Shown: positions 15,415-23,647 of the stretch, piece after piece
Layout: each line of letters starts with the position of its first letter
Position numbering within the stretch: the first letter of the stretch is position 1
From: Actinomycetes bacterium
GTDB taxonomy: Bacteria; Actinomycetota; Actinomycetes; Streptosporangiales; Streptosporangiaceae
DNA length: 41,014 bases
Direction: 5' to 3'
Assembly: GCA_021792405.1 (NCBI GenBank)
Contig: JAJYUU010000024.1
Span: 1-41,014 of the forward strand
Notes under the pieces: model-generated
What the model was told of the DNA's origin: nothing
The model's database searches: none
The model's input: the letters and a program-made list of their open reading frames with translations, nothing else
Position numbers and translations under genes: made by a program

Positions 15415-17028
15415 TCAGATACCGGGGTCCTCCAGCATCTCGGTGACCAGCGCGGCAATCGGCGAACGCTCCGACCTGACCAGCGTGACGTGCGAGAACA
15501 GCGGATGGCCCTTGAGCTTCTCGATCACGGCGACCACGCCATCGTGGCGGCCCACGCGCAGGTTGTCGCGCTGGGCGATGTCATGGGTCAGCACCACCCT
15601 GGAGCCGGCCCCGATTCTGGACAGCACGGTCAGCAGCACGCCTCGCTCGAGCGACTGCGCCTCGTCGACGACCACGAACGAGTCGTGCAGCGACCGGCCG
15701 CGGATGTGGGTCAGCGGCAGCACCTCCAGCATGTCCCGGTCGAGTACCTCCTCGATGACGGCCTGTGATGTCACCGCCGACAGGGTGTCGAACACCGCTT
15801 GCGCCCACGGGTTCATCTTGTCTGCCTCGGAACCCGGCAGATAGCCGAGCTCCTGGCCGCCGACGGCGTAGAGCGGCCGGAAGACGACGAGCTTGCGGTG
15901 CTGGCGGCGCTCCATCACCGCCTCCAGGCCCGCGCACAGAGCCAGCGCGGACTTGCCGGTCCCGGCCCGGCCGCCAAGTGACACGATGCCGACCTCGCTG
16001 TCCAGCAGAAGGTCAAGGGCGATCCGCTGCTCGGCACTCCGGCCGCGCAGCCCGAATGCCTCCCGGTCGCCGCGGACCAGCTTGACGGACTTATCCGGCT
16101 GCACCCTGCCGAGCGCGCTGCCGGCGCCGGCCTGCCCCGATATCAGCACCAGGCCGGTGTGGCAGGGCAGGTCACGGGCCGCGGCAAGATCGATGCGGCC
16201 GGTCTCATACAACTCGCCGATCTCGGCAGCCGCGACTTCCAGCTCGGCCATGCCCGTCCAGCCGGAGTCCGGTGGCAGCTCGGCACGGTACTCCTGCGCC
16301 GTCAGCCCGACCGCCGCCGCCTTGACCCGCAACGGCAGGTCCTTGCTGACCAGGATCACGCTCTCGCCCTCGGCCGCCAGGCTGCACGCGACGGACAGGA
16401 TCCTGGTGTCGTTGTCACCCAGCCGGAAGCCGGCCGGCAGTACCGCGGGGTCGGAGTGGTTGAGCTCGACCCGGACGCTGCCGCCGGAGTCGCCGACCGG
16501 CAGGTCGGCATCCAGGCGGCCGTGACGGACCCGGAGATCATCGAGGTATCGCAGCGCCTGGCGGGCGAAGTAGCCGAGCTCAGGGTGCTGCCGTTTGGCC
16601 TCTAGCTCGGTGATGACGACGACCGGCAGCACCACGCGGTGCTCGGCGAACCTGCCGACTGCCGCCGGGTCCGCCAGCAGCACGCTGGTGTCCAGGACGA
16701 AGGTACGGCGCGGGTGACCGGAACTGACGAAGTCGGCCGGCTCCCGGCCGGTACCGGTCGCGACGCTGACAGGCGGGACGGATCCTGCCTTGGCTGTGCT
16801 TGCCTCGCTTGTGCTCGCCTCGCTTGTGCTCGCCCGGACTGGGCTCGCCCGGACTGGGCTCGCCTTCTCCGGGACTGCGGGCGCGCTGCCCCGCGAGGCT
16901 TGCGTTGATCGGCGTGCTGAGGAACTGGCCACTCGCTCTCCCCTGGGCGCCAGGCGGGCGCCGCGGTCGGACACAGACGTGTCGGCGGGACCGGGTCCGG
17001 CCAGCGAGAGGCCGGGAACCCGGCCCAT
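15415..17028 (-). CDS. PhoH family ATPase with N-terminal PIN domain (PhoH2-like)
   Basis: A 537-aa protein. After a repeat-rich ~100-residue tail, a PIN-type nuclease domain starts at [12 protein letters not shown], with acidic residues Asp113, Glu141 and Asp205/Asp207. The PhoH ATPase domain has Walker [10 protein letters not shown] (352-360) and Walker [10 protein letters not shown] (451-459), then [11 protein letters not shown]. Mycobacterial PhoH2 of this architecture is reported to be an ATP-dependent RNA helicase/RNase, so a role in RNA turnover is likely. It lies 156 bp downstream of the cis-prenyltransferase gene on the same strand. The N-terminal tail (ASPVR and STSEA repeats) is not part of the family core. 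Confidence 0.93.
   Translation of the reverse strand: MGRVPGLSLAGPGPADTSVSDRGARLAPRGERVASSSARRSTQASRGSAPAVPEKASPVRASPVRASTSEASTSEASTAKAGSVPPVSVATGTGREPADFVSSGHPRRTFVLDTSVLLADPAAVGRFAEHRVVLPVVVITELEAKRQHPELGYFARQALRYLDDLRVRHGRLDADLPVGDSGGSVRVELNHSDPAVLPAGFRLGDNDTRILSVACSLAAEGESVILVSKDLPLRVKAAAVGLTAQEYRAELPPDSGWTGMAELEVAAAEIGELYETGRIDLAAARDLPCHTGLVLISGQAGAGSALGRVQPDKSVKLVRGDREAFGLRGRSAEQRIALDLLLDSEVGIVSLGGRAGTGKSALALCAGLEAVMERRQHRKLVVFRPLYAVGGQELGYLPGSEADKMNPWAQAVFDTLSAVTSQAVIEEVLDRDMLEVLPLTHIRGRSLHDSFVVVDEAQSLERGVLLTVLSRIGAGSRVVLTHDIAQRDNLRVGRHDGVVAVIEKLKGHPLFSHVTLVRSERSPIAALVTEMLEDPGI
16795..16864 (-). repeat. 15-bp in-gene tandem repeats in phoH-like gene
   Basis: Two adjacent arrays. Units at 16795-16824 (15 bp x2 plus a partial, one mismatch) encode STSEA. 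Units at 16831-16860 (15 bp x2, identical) encode ASPVR. Both lie in the tail before the PIN domain and keep the frame. Confidence 0.85.
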
Positions 17029-17184
17029 CGCTCATCTCGCCTGCGCACCAGGACGCGAAGCTCGAGGATCTCAAGGGCCTTCCCGGCGGGCGGCTAGGCA
17101 CCGCCCGTCAGTTCAGACGGTACCTAAGGGAACCGAGCGGCGGAAGTACCGTAACTAGCTGTTCACGACGGGCCCCGCTAAGGA

Positions 17185-17946
17185 TCACGCGCCGAACCGC
17201 CGGTGCCGCTCGCCGTAGGAGCGCAGCGCGCGGAGGAAGTCGACCCGGCGGAAAGCGGGCCAGTAGGCGTCGCAGAAGTAGAACTCGGAGTGCGCGCTCT
17301 GCCAGAGCAGGAAGCCGCCGAGGCGCTGCTCTCCCGAGGTCCTGATGACCAGGTCAGGGTCCGGCTGCCCGGCGGTGTACAGGTGCTCGGCGATGTGCTC
17401 GACATCCAGGATCTCGGCTAGCTCCTCGATCGTGGTGCCCTTGGTCGCATGCTCCTGCAGAAGCGACCGGACCGCGTCGGCGATTTCCCGGCGGCCGCCA
17501 TACCCGACCGCGACGTTCACCAGCAATCCGCTGTGCCCGGCGGTGACCTCAGCCGCGTCCTTGAGCACCTGCGCTGTGTCGGCGGGCAGCAGATCGAGCG
17601 CACCGACCGGCTTGACGTGCCACCCCTGCGCAACAAGTTCGCGGACCGTGTCCTCGATGATGCGCAGCAACTGCTCCAGCTCGGCCGGCTCCCTGGTCAG
17701 GTTGTCGGTAGACAGCAGCCACAGGGTGACAACCTCGACCCCCGTCTCCTGGCACCACCCGAGCAGCTCGAAGATCTTGTCGGCACCAGCCTGGTGACCG
17801 CTGCTGACATCGGCGAGCCCGGCTGATCTCGCCCACCTGCGGTTACCGTCGGCCATCACCCCGACGTGCCGGGGGATCGCCTGAGGGGCCAGCGTCGCCT
17901 CGAGCCTGCGCTCGTATAGCCGGTAGACGAGAGCGCGCAATCCCAT
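17185..17946 (-). CDS. isoprenyl transferase (cis-prenyl diphosphate synthase)
   Basis: A 253-aa UppS-family enzyme that condenses isopentenyl diphosphate in cis onto an allylic primer to build polyprenyl carriers for cell-wall precursors. Visible signatures are HVGVMADGNRRWAR with catalytic Asp33, LWLLSTDN, VGYGGRREI, and the C-terminal RTSGEQRLGGFLLWQ...EFYF. Actinobacteria often have two paralogues, short-chain (Z-farnesyl-PP) and long-chain, and I cannot assign which this is. I chose ATG 17946 for its GAGGAAGG upstream and the typical MGLR beginning. A GTG at 17994 overlapping the upstream stop (GTGA) would add 16 residues. Confidence 0.93.
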   Translation of the reverse strand: MGLRALVYRLYERRLEATLAPQAIPRHVGVMADGNRRWARSAGLADVSSGHQAGADKIFELLGWCQETGVEVVTLWLLSTDNLTREPAELEQLLRIIEDTVRELVAQGWHVKPVGALDLLPADTAQVLKDAAEVTAGHSGLLVNVAVGYGGRREIADAVRSLLQEHATKGTTIEELAEILDVEHIAEHLYTAGQPDPDLVIRTSGEQRLGGFLLWQSAHSEFYFCDAYWPAFRRVDFLRALRSYGERHRRFGA

Positions 17947-17990
17947 CCGGAACCCTTCCTCGCTGCCGCCAAAGCGCCACCCGGTCGCCG

Positions 17991-18779
17991 TCACTGCGCC
18001 GACCGGGACACTCCCCCGGCCGGAACGCTCCCGGCTGAGACAGCAGCATCTGCTGTCTCAGGAGTCCCCGGTTCTGTCAGCACCGTATCCAAGAATGCCA
18101 CCAGTTCGGCCGAAGTCAGGACAGCCCGCACGCCCACGCCGCCGTCGCCCCACGCCTCGATGAACGCCCGCCTGGTCAGATGCCACCGGCCGGCGCCGCC
18201 CGCCGGGCGCCGGGCCGGCCAGGCCCGCTGCCCCGGAACGCCCTGCGGCCCGGGTGGCGGCGCAGGCAGGCCATGCTGGGCTGGGTGCTGGCCGGCGAGC
18301 CCATGCTGGCCGGCGAGCCCGTGCTGGCCCGCGAGCCCGCGCTGGCCCAGGTGAGGGAACTGCCCGTGGGCGGCCGGCTCGCCGTGTCCGGTGCCCATGC
18401 ACTCCCCGAGCCACACCGCTGTCGACCGCAGTACGCAGCGCAGTTCACCGCCGCCGGGCAAGTCGCTGCGCTCACGGGATCGCAGCATGAAGTACTCATG
18501 ATCGCCGGGCAGGCGACCGGGCCCTGGCCCGCCGCACGCACCCGGGAACCGGTCGTCCGGGTCGGGCCAGGCGGCAGCCTGCTCCGGGTCGGCCCTGGCC
18601 GCACTGACCCGCTCTGCCAGTTCGGCGAACTGGTAGCCGCAGCGCTGGCCGACGGCGGCGAACGGGACAGAGTCCCTGGCCAGTCTCAGGGTGATCTCGT
18701 ACGGCCGGCCGACCGCGTCCCGGCAGTTGACAGCGTGCACGGACAAGACGGAGCCATCTACGCAGCGTAGTGCTACCAT
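17991..18779 (-). CDS. uncharacterised protein coupled to isoprenyl transferase
   Basis: A 262-aa protein that I do not recognise. Its TGA overlaps the upstream candidate GTG of the prenyltransferase (GTGA), so the two are likely co-translated. The N-terminal ~130 residues look like a small alpha/beta domain (VALRCVDGSVLSVHAV, YEITLRLARDS). Gly/Pro/His-rich repeats (GLAGQH) occupy about 146-185. A C-terminal piece (WHLTRRAFIEAWGDGG, ELVAFLDTVL) seems folded. There is no signal peptide or membrane helix. Confidence 0.55.
   Translation of the reverse strand: MVALRCVDGSVLSVHAVNCRDAVGRPYEITLRLARDSVPFAAVGQRCGYQFAELAERVSAARADPEQAAAWPDPDDRFPGACGGPGPGRLPGDHEYFMLRSRERSDLPGGGELRCVLRSTAVWLGECMGTGHGEPAAHGQFPHLGQRGLAGQHGLAGQHGLAGQHPAQHGLPAPPPGPQGVPGQRAWPARRPAGGAGRWHLTRRAFIEAWGDGGVGVRAVLTSAELVAFLDTVLTEPGTPETADAAVSAGSVPAGGVSRSAQ
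18291..18344 (-). repeat. 18-bp x3 in-gene tandem repeat
   Basis: Three near-identical 18-bp units (gccggcgagcccatgctg type; the third is more diverged) encode GLAGQH in the linker of the uncharacterised protein. Confidence 0.85.
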
Positions 18780-19060
18780 GACGGAACGTTAACATCGCTC
18801 CGAGCGAGACCGGCACCCCCACACTGGTGGTTTGGCCGGTCCGTTACGTCGCCTTTCCGTTCTTGAGGCAGGCGGCCGGCCGAGCGCACGGGCAAGCCCC
18901 ACGCCGAGTCCGCTGCGTCGCCGCTGTACTCGAACCGGATCGGGAACGGGCTGTCCCATTTGCGTGTTTAGCACGGCCCTGCCGCAGCTCTGTTGCTAGC
19001 AGGCCCGCCGCACCTGCCCGATTTGCACGTTAAGACAGGGTCTGGCGAGTCGGCCGCTGA
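18780..19060. other. intergenic region, leader of the unknown gene/uppS
   Basis: No convincing gene. It holds two imperfect copies of a short motif, cccatttgcgtgttta near 18956 and cccgatttgcacgtta near 19017, about 62 bp apart, which could be regulator sites for the minus-strand gene starting at 18779. No clear promoter hexamers are visible. Confidence 0.3.
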
Positions 19061-19112
19061 TGATGGATGTAGGTTTTCTGTCGCTATAGCGACAGAAAAC
19101 CTACATCCATCA
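19061..19112. repeat. 52-bp perfect palindrome
   Basis: Both arms are 26 nt with no spacer, centred between 19086 and 19087 (TCGCTA/TAGCGA). I checked it base by base, and the flanks 19060/19113 and 19059/19114 do not pair. It is markedly AT-richer than its surroundings. It lies 61 nt downstream of the pckG stop and upstream of the unknown gene, so it may terminate pckG. It has no U-run after either arm. Direct repeats of tcaagatcatc follow at 19110 and 19129. Confidence 0.95.
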
Positions 19113-19173
19113 AGATCATCCGGCTCCCTCAAGATCATCGGAGGACAGGGGGACCGGAACGATCATCAGCTAG

Positions 19174-21051
19174 CTAGCCCTCCCGGGCGGCGGCGAGCGC
19201 TGCGGCGATGCGACGGTGCGCTGCCCAGATCTCCTCGGGCAGGCCGTCGAACTGGGCCAGGTGCGCTTCGCGATGCGCCATCTCGGATATCCACCGGTCG
19301 GTGTCGATGCGCAGGATCCTGTCCAGGTCGCCGGCGCTGATCGCGACGCCGTCGAGGTCGAGTTCGTCCTTAGCCGGGACGATCCCGACGGGCGTCTGCT
19401 CGCCCTGGACCTCTCCGTCCTTCAACCGCAGCAGCCACAGCAGCGGGCGCAGGTTCTCGCGGTAGCCGGGCCACAGGAAGCGGCCGTCGGCCGGATCGCG
19501 CTGGAACCAGTTGACATGAGCGAAGATCGGCTGTTCGGCAGCGGAACCGATGATCTTGAGCCAGTGAGCGGCGTAGGCGCCCTCGGGGTAGGACATGAAC
19601 GGTCGCATCGACATCGGGTCGTAGCGGAGCTGGCCGTCCACGCCCTCGGCCGCGAAGGTCGCCTCGGCGCCGAGCGTGAGGCCATCGTAGACGCCCTCGG
19701 CGAGGTCGGTAATGGCCCGGATCAGCGGCTCGCGATCACGCGTGCGGCCACCGAAGATGACCGCGTCGATCGGGACGCCCTTGCCGGCATCGAAGTCCGC
19801 GGCGATATTCGGCACGTTTGTCAGCGACGTAGTGAAACGGCTGTTCGGGTGCGCCCAGGGCTTGTCCTGCTCGCCGGCTGACCGCTCGGAGATGAGCTGC
19901 CCGGTCCAGTCCCGCCAGCCGGTCACGTCGGCGGGCGGCTGCGGCGTCCTGCCTTCCCACCACACCTCGTGGGTGTTGTCGTTGTAAGCGACGTTAGTAA
20001 ACAAGACCCCGGTGCCCGGCCCGACCGAGCGGACCGCCGTCGGATTGGTGACCTCGTTGGTGTCCTTCGCGACGCCGAAGACGCCGAACTCGGGGTTGAT
20101 CGCGTAGACCTTCCCGTCCGCCGGATCCACCCGCAGCCAGGCGACGTCGTCGCCGTAGAACGAGACGTGGTACCGGTCGCCGAGGCTGTCAGGGGCAAGC
20201 ATCATCGCGAGGTTGGTCTTGCCGGACGCGCTCGGGAAGCCGCCGCAGATATGCCAGGTACGGCCGGTCTGCTTGTCGGTGATGCCGATCAGCATGAACT
20301 GCTCGGCCAGGAACTCGCCGGAGACCCAGCCGTCATAGGCCGCCTGACGGAGGCCGTGCGCGATCTTGCCCAGCAGCGCGTTGCCGCCGTAGGAGGAGCC
20401 GAAGTGCAGGATCGTCCGCTCGTCCGCGAACGTCACGAAATACCGCTGGTCATCAGGCGTGCCCTGGCCCAGGTTCTCCAGGTCACCGGTGACGTGCACG
20501 CCGCGCACGAACCCGTTCGGGTCGGCCAGGTTGTTCACGTGCTCGACGCCGCACCGCGCCATCCTGATCATGTGCAGCGCGACGGTGCGATGGTCGGTGA
20601 GCTCGACGCCGGCAGCGTACGGCTCGAGCGGCGAGCCCGGCGGGGCCATCAGGTACGGGATGACGTACATGGTCTTGCCCGCCGACGCGCCCCGCATCAG
20701 CCTCTCCAGCAGCGGGCGCATCTCGCTGGCCGGGTGCCAGTTGTTGTAGGTGCCCTTGTCCGCCGGGTCAGCGGTGGCCACTATCGTGCGCTCCTCCGAG
20801 CGTGCGGTGTCCTTGGTGTAGCTGCGGGCGTAGTAGCGGCCCTCGCCGGCCGGCCAGATCTCCCCGGCCTCGAGCGACTCGCTGATGAGCCGGGCGTCAT
20901 CGGATGCGCCGATCACCTCGACGCGCTCGGCACCGGTAAGTTCCGCCCAGTGCCGCACGTACTCGCGCACGCGCGGATTCTTCAGGCCAGCATCGTCGAG
21001 ACTTGTCTCGAGGCCAGCCAGATCCGGGGCCGCATTCACGTCAGACGCCAC
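19174..21051 (-). CDS. pckG: phosphoenolpyruvate carboxykinase (GTP)
   Basis: A 625-aa cytosolic GTP-dependent PEPCK (oxaloacetate + GTP to PEP + CO2 + GDP), the gluconeogenic enzyme of most actinobacteria. It has full family length. The P-loop GGFPSASGKTN (271-280) and the metal/nucleotide site YGDDVAWL (299-306) are intact, as are RYFVTFADERT, WWEGRTP and NWFQRDPADGRFLWPGY, the conserved C-terminal block. It starts at GTG 21051 with GAGGAGG 7 nt upstream. It is monocistronic by its surroundings, with a long structured region upstream and a perfect palindrome downstream. Confidence 0.97.
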   Translation of the reverse strand: MASDVNAAPDLAGLETSLDDAGLKNPRVREYVRHWAELTGAERVEVIGASDDARLISESLEAGEIWPAGEGRYYARSYTKDTARSEERTIVATADPADKGTYNNWHPASEMRPLLERLMRGASAGKTMYVIPYLMAPPGSPLEPYAAGVELTDHRTVALHMIRMARCGVEHVNNLADPNGFVRGVHVTGDLENLGQGTPDDQRYFVTFADERTILHFGSSYGGNALLGKIAHGLRQAAYDGWVSGEFLAEQFMLIGITDKQTGRTWHICGGFPSASGKTNLAMMLAPDSLGDRYHVSFYGDDVAWLRVDPADGKVYAINPEFGVFGVAKDTNEVTNPTAVRSVGPGTGVLFTNVAYNDNTHEVWWEGRTPQPPADVTGWRDWTGQLISERSAGEQDKPWAHPNSRFTTSLTNVPNIAADFDAGKGVPIDAVIFGGRTRDREPLIRAITDLAEGVYDGLTLGAEATFAAEGVDGQLRYDPMSMRPFMSYPEGAYAAHWLKIIGSAAEQPIFAHVNWFQRDPADGRFLWPGYRENLRPLLWLLRLKDGEVQGEQTPVGIVPAKDELDLDGVAISAGDLDRILRIDTDRWISEMAHREAHLAQFDGLPEEIWAAHRRIAAALAAAREG

Positions 21052-21375
21052 GACTGGTCCTCCTCAAGGGCATTGCGGTAGCTCCGCTGCGGGGGGACCC
21101 GGATGCACGCAGGGCCCGCAGGACCTGAGAGCCGGGATTGGGGGAGTGTACCCCGGCGTGACCGAGTCAATTCGGCCTGGTCACGGCTAATCGGACCGGC
21201 AAGGAGCAATCGTGGTCACGTTCCGTAGAAGAAACGTCGTCAAGCGGCTACAGCGGACCGGCCCAGACTCGGTCCGCAGCCGGGCAGGGCGGGCCCCGTC
21301 AGCCCCGTTCCCGCCTGGTGACCGCCAGCGGCGCGAATGCCAGCACGACGCCCTCGCCAACCATCACGATGCGGG
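21052..21375. other. pckG upstream region with inverted repeat
   Basis: Arms CGTGACC (21157-21163) and GGTCACG (21179-21185) flank an inner CCGA/TCGG, forming a possible operator or stem-loop about 110 bp before the pckG start. On the minus strand TTGACT and TACACT occur near it, but only 14 nt apart, so the promoter is uncertain. No gene is supported here. Confidence 0.4.
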
Positions 21376-21885
21376 TTATTGCCCTGGGCCGTCGGCCCTG
21401 ACCTGCTCAACCTTGCGCAGCGCCGCCCTCAGGTCGGCTAGCCATGGGTCCTGGTGCTGACCGACAAGGCGCACGCACCAGGCGAGGGCGTCGCTGCGGC
21501 TGCGGGCCACGCCGGCGTCCACGAGCGTGTCGAGCACCTGCCGCTCGGGCTGCCGCAGTCGCGTCATGACGGGCACGGAAAACGTGGTGAACATCACCCT
21601 GCGGCCGTTGCACTCGACGCCCCAGGAAACCTTCCGGCCGAACCTGTGCTCAGCCTCACGGGCGATCTCGATCCGGTGCTCGCGGGTCTCTTCACGGAAC
21701 CGGCGGCTGCGCCCCTCGGCAGCGGCCGCAGCCTCGGCATCGCCATGGCCGGCCGCGGCCTCGGTGTCGGCGAGCGGGCCGATGACGGTGATCTCCTCGC
21801 GGTCTGCCGTGATCTCCGGCGCGGCAGTGAACCAGCCAGCCGGGAGGCGGCCGGAGAACCAGGCACGAAGCTCGTCGGGATCCAT
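21376..21885 (-). CDS. conserved actinobacterial hypothetical protein
   Basis: A 169-aa protein of a type I recall as common and uncharacterised in actinomycetes. It is soluble and mixed charged. The N-terminal part has WFTAAPEITADREEITVIG, then an Ala/Glu linker, then REETREHRIEIAREAEHRFGRKVSWGVECNG and a C-terminal RLRQPERQVLDTLVDAG (broken here) followed by SRSDALAWCVRLVGQH. That last part looks like a ribbon-helix-helix-like or small helical domain. The ATG at 21885 sits inside a TGTAAT-n4-ATTACA palindrome with no Shine-Dalgarno, which hints at autoregulation. Confidence 0.75.
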   Translation of the reverse strand: MDPDELRAWFSGRLPAGWFTAAPEITADREEITVIGPLADTEAAAGHGDAEAAAAAEGRSRRFREETREHRIEIAREAEHRFGRKVSWGVECNGRRVMFTTFSVPVMTRLRQPERQVLDTLVDAGVARSRSDALAWCVRLVGQHQDPWLADLRAALRKVEQVRADGPGQ

Positions 21886-21900
21886 GTAATTATGATTACA
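21885..21900. promoter_or_regulatory. TGTAAT-n4-ATTACA palindrome at a start codon
   Basis: The perfect 6-bp arms at 21885-21890 and 21895-21900 overlap the start codon of the conserved hypothetical. This AT-rich operator-like site in GC-rich DNA could be a repressor site. On the minus strand it also supplies -10-like hexamers (TGTAAT, CATAAT). Confidence 0.5.
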
Positions 21901-21997
21901 CAACTGCGTCCGGGTGTCCACAGCCTGCCGCTGGCCGTGAGCGCGTAAGGAATTCGCCGTCGGCGGCGAAAGTGCCTCGTCCTCGCGGGTGCCCGCG

Positions 21998-23458
21998 CTA
22001 AGCAGCCGGATCAGCGGCGACGGCGGCGGCGAGCCGCGGATAGACCGCGACCGCTCCGGCGAAGCCGCCAGTGAAAATGGCCGGCACGATCTGCACGTCC
22101 TCACCGGGCTCGGGTGCTTGCAGCATGAGGCCGTTGCCGAGGTAGATCGCGACGTGCGAGATGTACGCCGGCGCCGTCGGGTCGGTGTGGTAGAAGAGCA
22201 GGTCACCCGGAACGAGGTCGGACAGCGGGACCTGGGGTCCGGTCTGCGCCTGGCTCGCCGCGACGCGCGGCATGACGATGCCAGCCTGCCGCATCGACCA
22301 CTGCACCAGGCCCGAGCAGTCGAAGACATTCGGTCCGTCGCCGCCCCAGACGTAGGGCTTGCCCACCTGGGCAAGCGCCGCGGCCAGGAAAGCCCTGGTC
22401 TGCGCGGCCGTGAGGCCAGGCCCGTCGGAGGACGTATTACCGATCGCGCCAGCCGAGCCGGGCAGGCCATGCAGGGCTGCCTGCCCGACGAGCGGAGCGA
22501 CCGCGGCGGCTTGCGGCAGCACGCGCTTGATATGCCGCATCAGGGAACTCAGCCTGGCGCGCGGCGCGCTGACGACGATCGCGTTCCCGGTGGGCATGCC
22601 GAGCGAGCGGGCTACCGAGCCGGACACCACGGCGTCCACGCCGCTGATGCCCACGGTGCCGAAGCCGCCGACCCGCAATTCCTCCGTCCGCGCGCCGGCG
22701 ACTTGCACTGTCCCGCCGAGCCTCAGTTTTTCCTGCTGGCCCATCAGGTAGGAGACGGCGATGTCCCCGGCAGCGACGTTGCGCCACAATGCGGTCGACT
22801 GAGCGGTCGGTTTGGCCGCGAACTCCCGGAACGTCGACGGGTCCACGCCGAGCGTGGCGACGTAGCCGCCGTTGACCTTTATCCGGGCAGCGTCGAGCAG
22901 GTTCGCGGCCGCCACGCCCGGCAGCTTCCTGATCGCCGCGATCGCACTCCGCGGCAGCGCGGCCGGCCCGACCACGAGCAAGTCGGCCGGCCGCAACCTG
23001 CGCAGCGGCCGGACTCTCGGTGCTGTCCGCGTGCCCGGCAGGCTGACTACGGGGACGGCGGAGGCTCGCGAACTACCCTGGCCGGGCAGCAGCACGCCGG
23101 CCTGCCGGGCAGCAGTCAACTCGGTCTGGCCAGCTGCCTTGCGCGCCGCCGTGGCCGCGGCGCCCGCGCTAGCACCGGACAGCGCCCGCGTTGCGCCGAT
23201 CCCGCTGAGAACCGCGGCGTACCGCCGGTCGGTGGCAGCCGCTGCCCGGCTCGCTGCGGCACTGCTCGCGCCGCTGCTGCTCGCGGTGGCAATGCTCGCG
23301 GTGGCACGGCTGGCGAAGGAAGGGGCGAGCCTGCCGCCGGTGACGACCAATCCGGACAGCCCGGGAATGGCGACTTCCAGGGACAGCAGCCCCGCCGCGA
23401 CGCCCACTGCGACGGCTATCCACAAGCCAGCGCGCAGGCGGCGGGTTGCTACGCGCAC
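21998..23458 (-). CDS. NlpC/P60 family peptidoglycan endopeptidase, exported
   Basis: A 486-aa secreted or membrane-anchored cell-wall hydrolase. The N-terminal RRLRAGLWIAVAVGVAAG is a signal/anchor. A Ser/Ala-rich stretch follows, then a roughly 180-residue region (LLVVGPAALPRSAIAAIRKL onward) that I do not recognise. The catalytic NlpC/P60 domain covers residues about 350-470, with Cys381 (FDCSGL) and His435 (SHVAIYLG). The third polar residue is Gln447 (MLQAP), where His is more usual. It would cleave peptide stems (typically D-Glu-mDAP). It starts at GTG 23458 with GGAGG upstream. Confidence 0.9.
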   Translation of the reverse strand: MRVATRRLRAGLWIAVAVGVAAGLLSLEVAIPGLSGLVVTGGRLAPSFASRATASIATASSSGASSAAASRAAAATDRRYAAVLSGIGATRALSGASAGAAATAARKAAGQTELTAARQAGVLLPGQGSSRASAVPVVSLPGTRTAPRVRPLRRLRPADLLVVGPAALPRSAIAAIRKLPGVAAANLLDAARIKVNGGYVATLGVDPSTFREFAAKPTAQSTALWRNVAAGDIAVSYLMGQQEKLRLGGTVQVAGARTEELRVGGFGTVGISGVDAVVSGSVARSLGMPTGNAIVVSAPRARLSSLMRHIKRVLPQAAAVAPLVGQAALHGLPGSAGAIGNTSSDGPGLTAAQTRAFLAAALAQVGKPYVWGGDGPNVFDCSGLVQWSMRQAGIVMPRVAASQAQTGPQVPLSDLVPGDLLFYHTDPTAPAYISHVAIYLGNGLMLQAPEPGEDVQIVPAIFTGGFAGAVAVYPRLAAAVAADPAA

Positions 23459-23623
23459 CCGTCACCCCCTCCCGGCCCTGCTCAAGGGCTCCTGCGGCGT
23501 TCCGCGTTCTTGTCCTACGATGCACGCGCCGTTGGCATGCGTCCATACCTCTCGATTCCCGATCATCGCGCAGGGAATTCCCGCTAGCCCATATGCGGGG
23601 CGAAATCAATGGCAAATTTCTGG

Positions 23624-23647
23624 CCGGCGCCGGACTGGCGGCGCCGG
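23624..23647. terminator. GC-rich hairpin after thioredoxin-domain gene
   Basis: Arms CCGGCGCC (23624-23631) and GGCGCCGG (23640-23647) with an 8-nt loop lie directly against the stop of the minus-strand gene at 23648. A likely terminator without a T-run. Confidence 0.5.

Noticed and set aside
21886-22470. Extension of the conserved hypothetical to 22470
   Set aside because: It overlaps NlpC/P60 coding sequence and is Arg-rich nonsense; ATG 21885 starts the recognisable protein.
21989-23587. 532-codon open frame on the plus strand
   Set aside because: Antisense to the NlpC/P60 gene, whose signal peptide and catalytic motifs are clear; the antisense product is compositionally odd.
23459-23623. 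c-di-AMP (ydaO-type) riboswitch before the NlpC/P60 gene
   Set aside because: Such riboswitches are common before actinobacterial wall hydrolases, but I could not find the conserved core on the minus strand; only a GGGAATTCCC palindrome is present.
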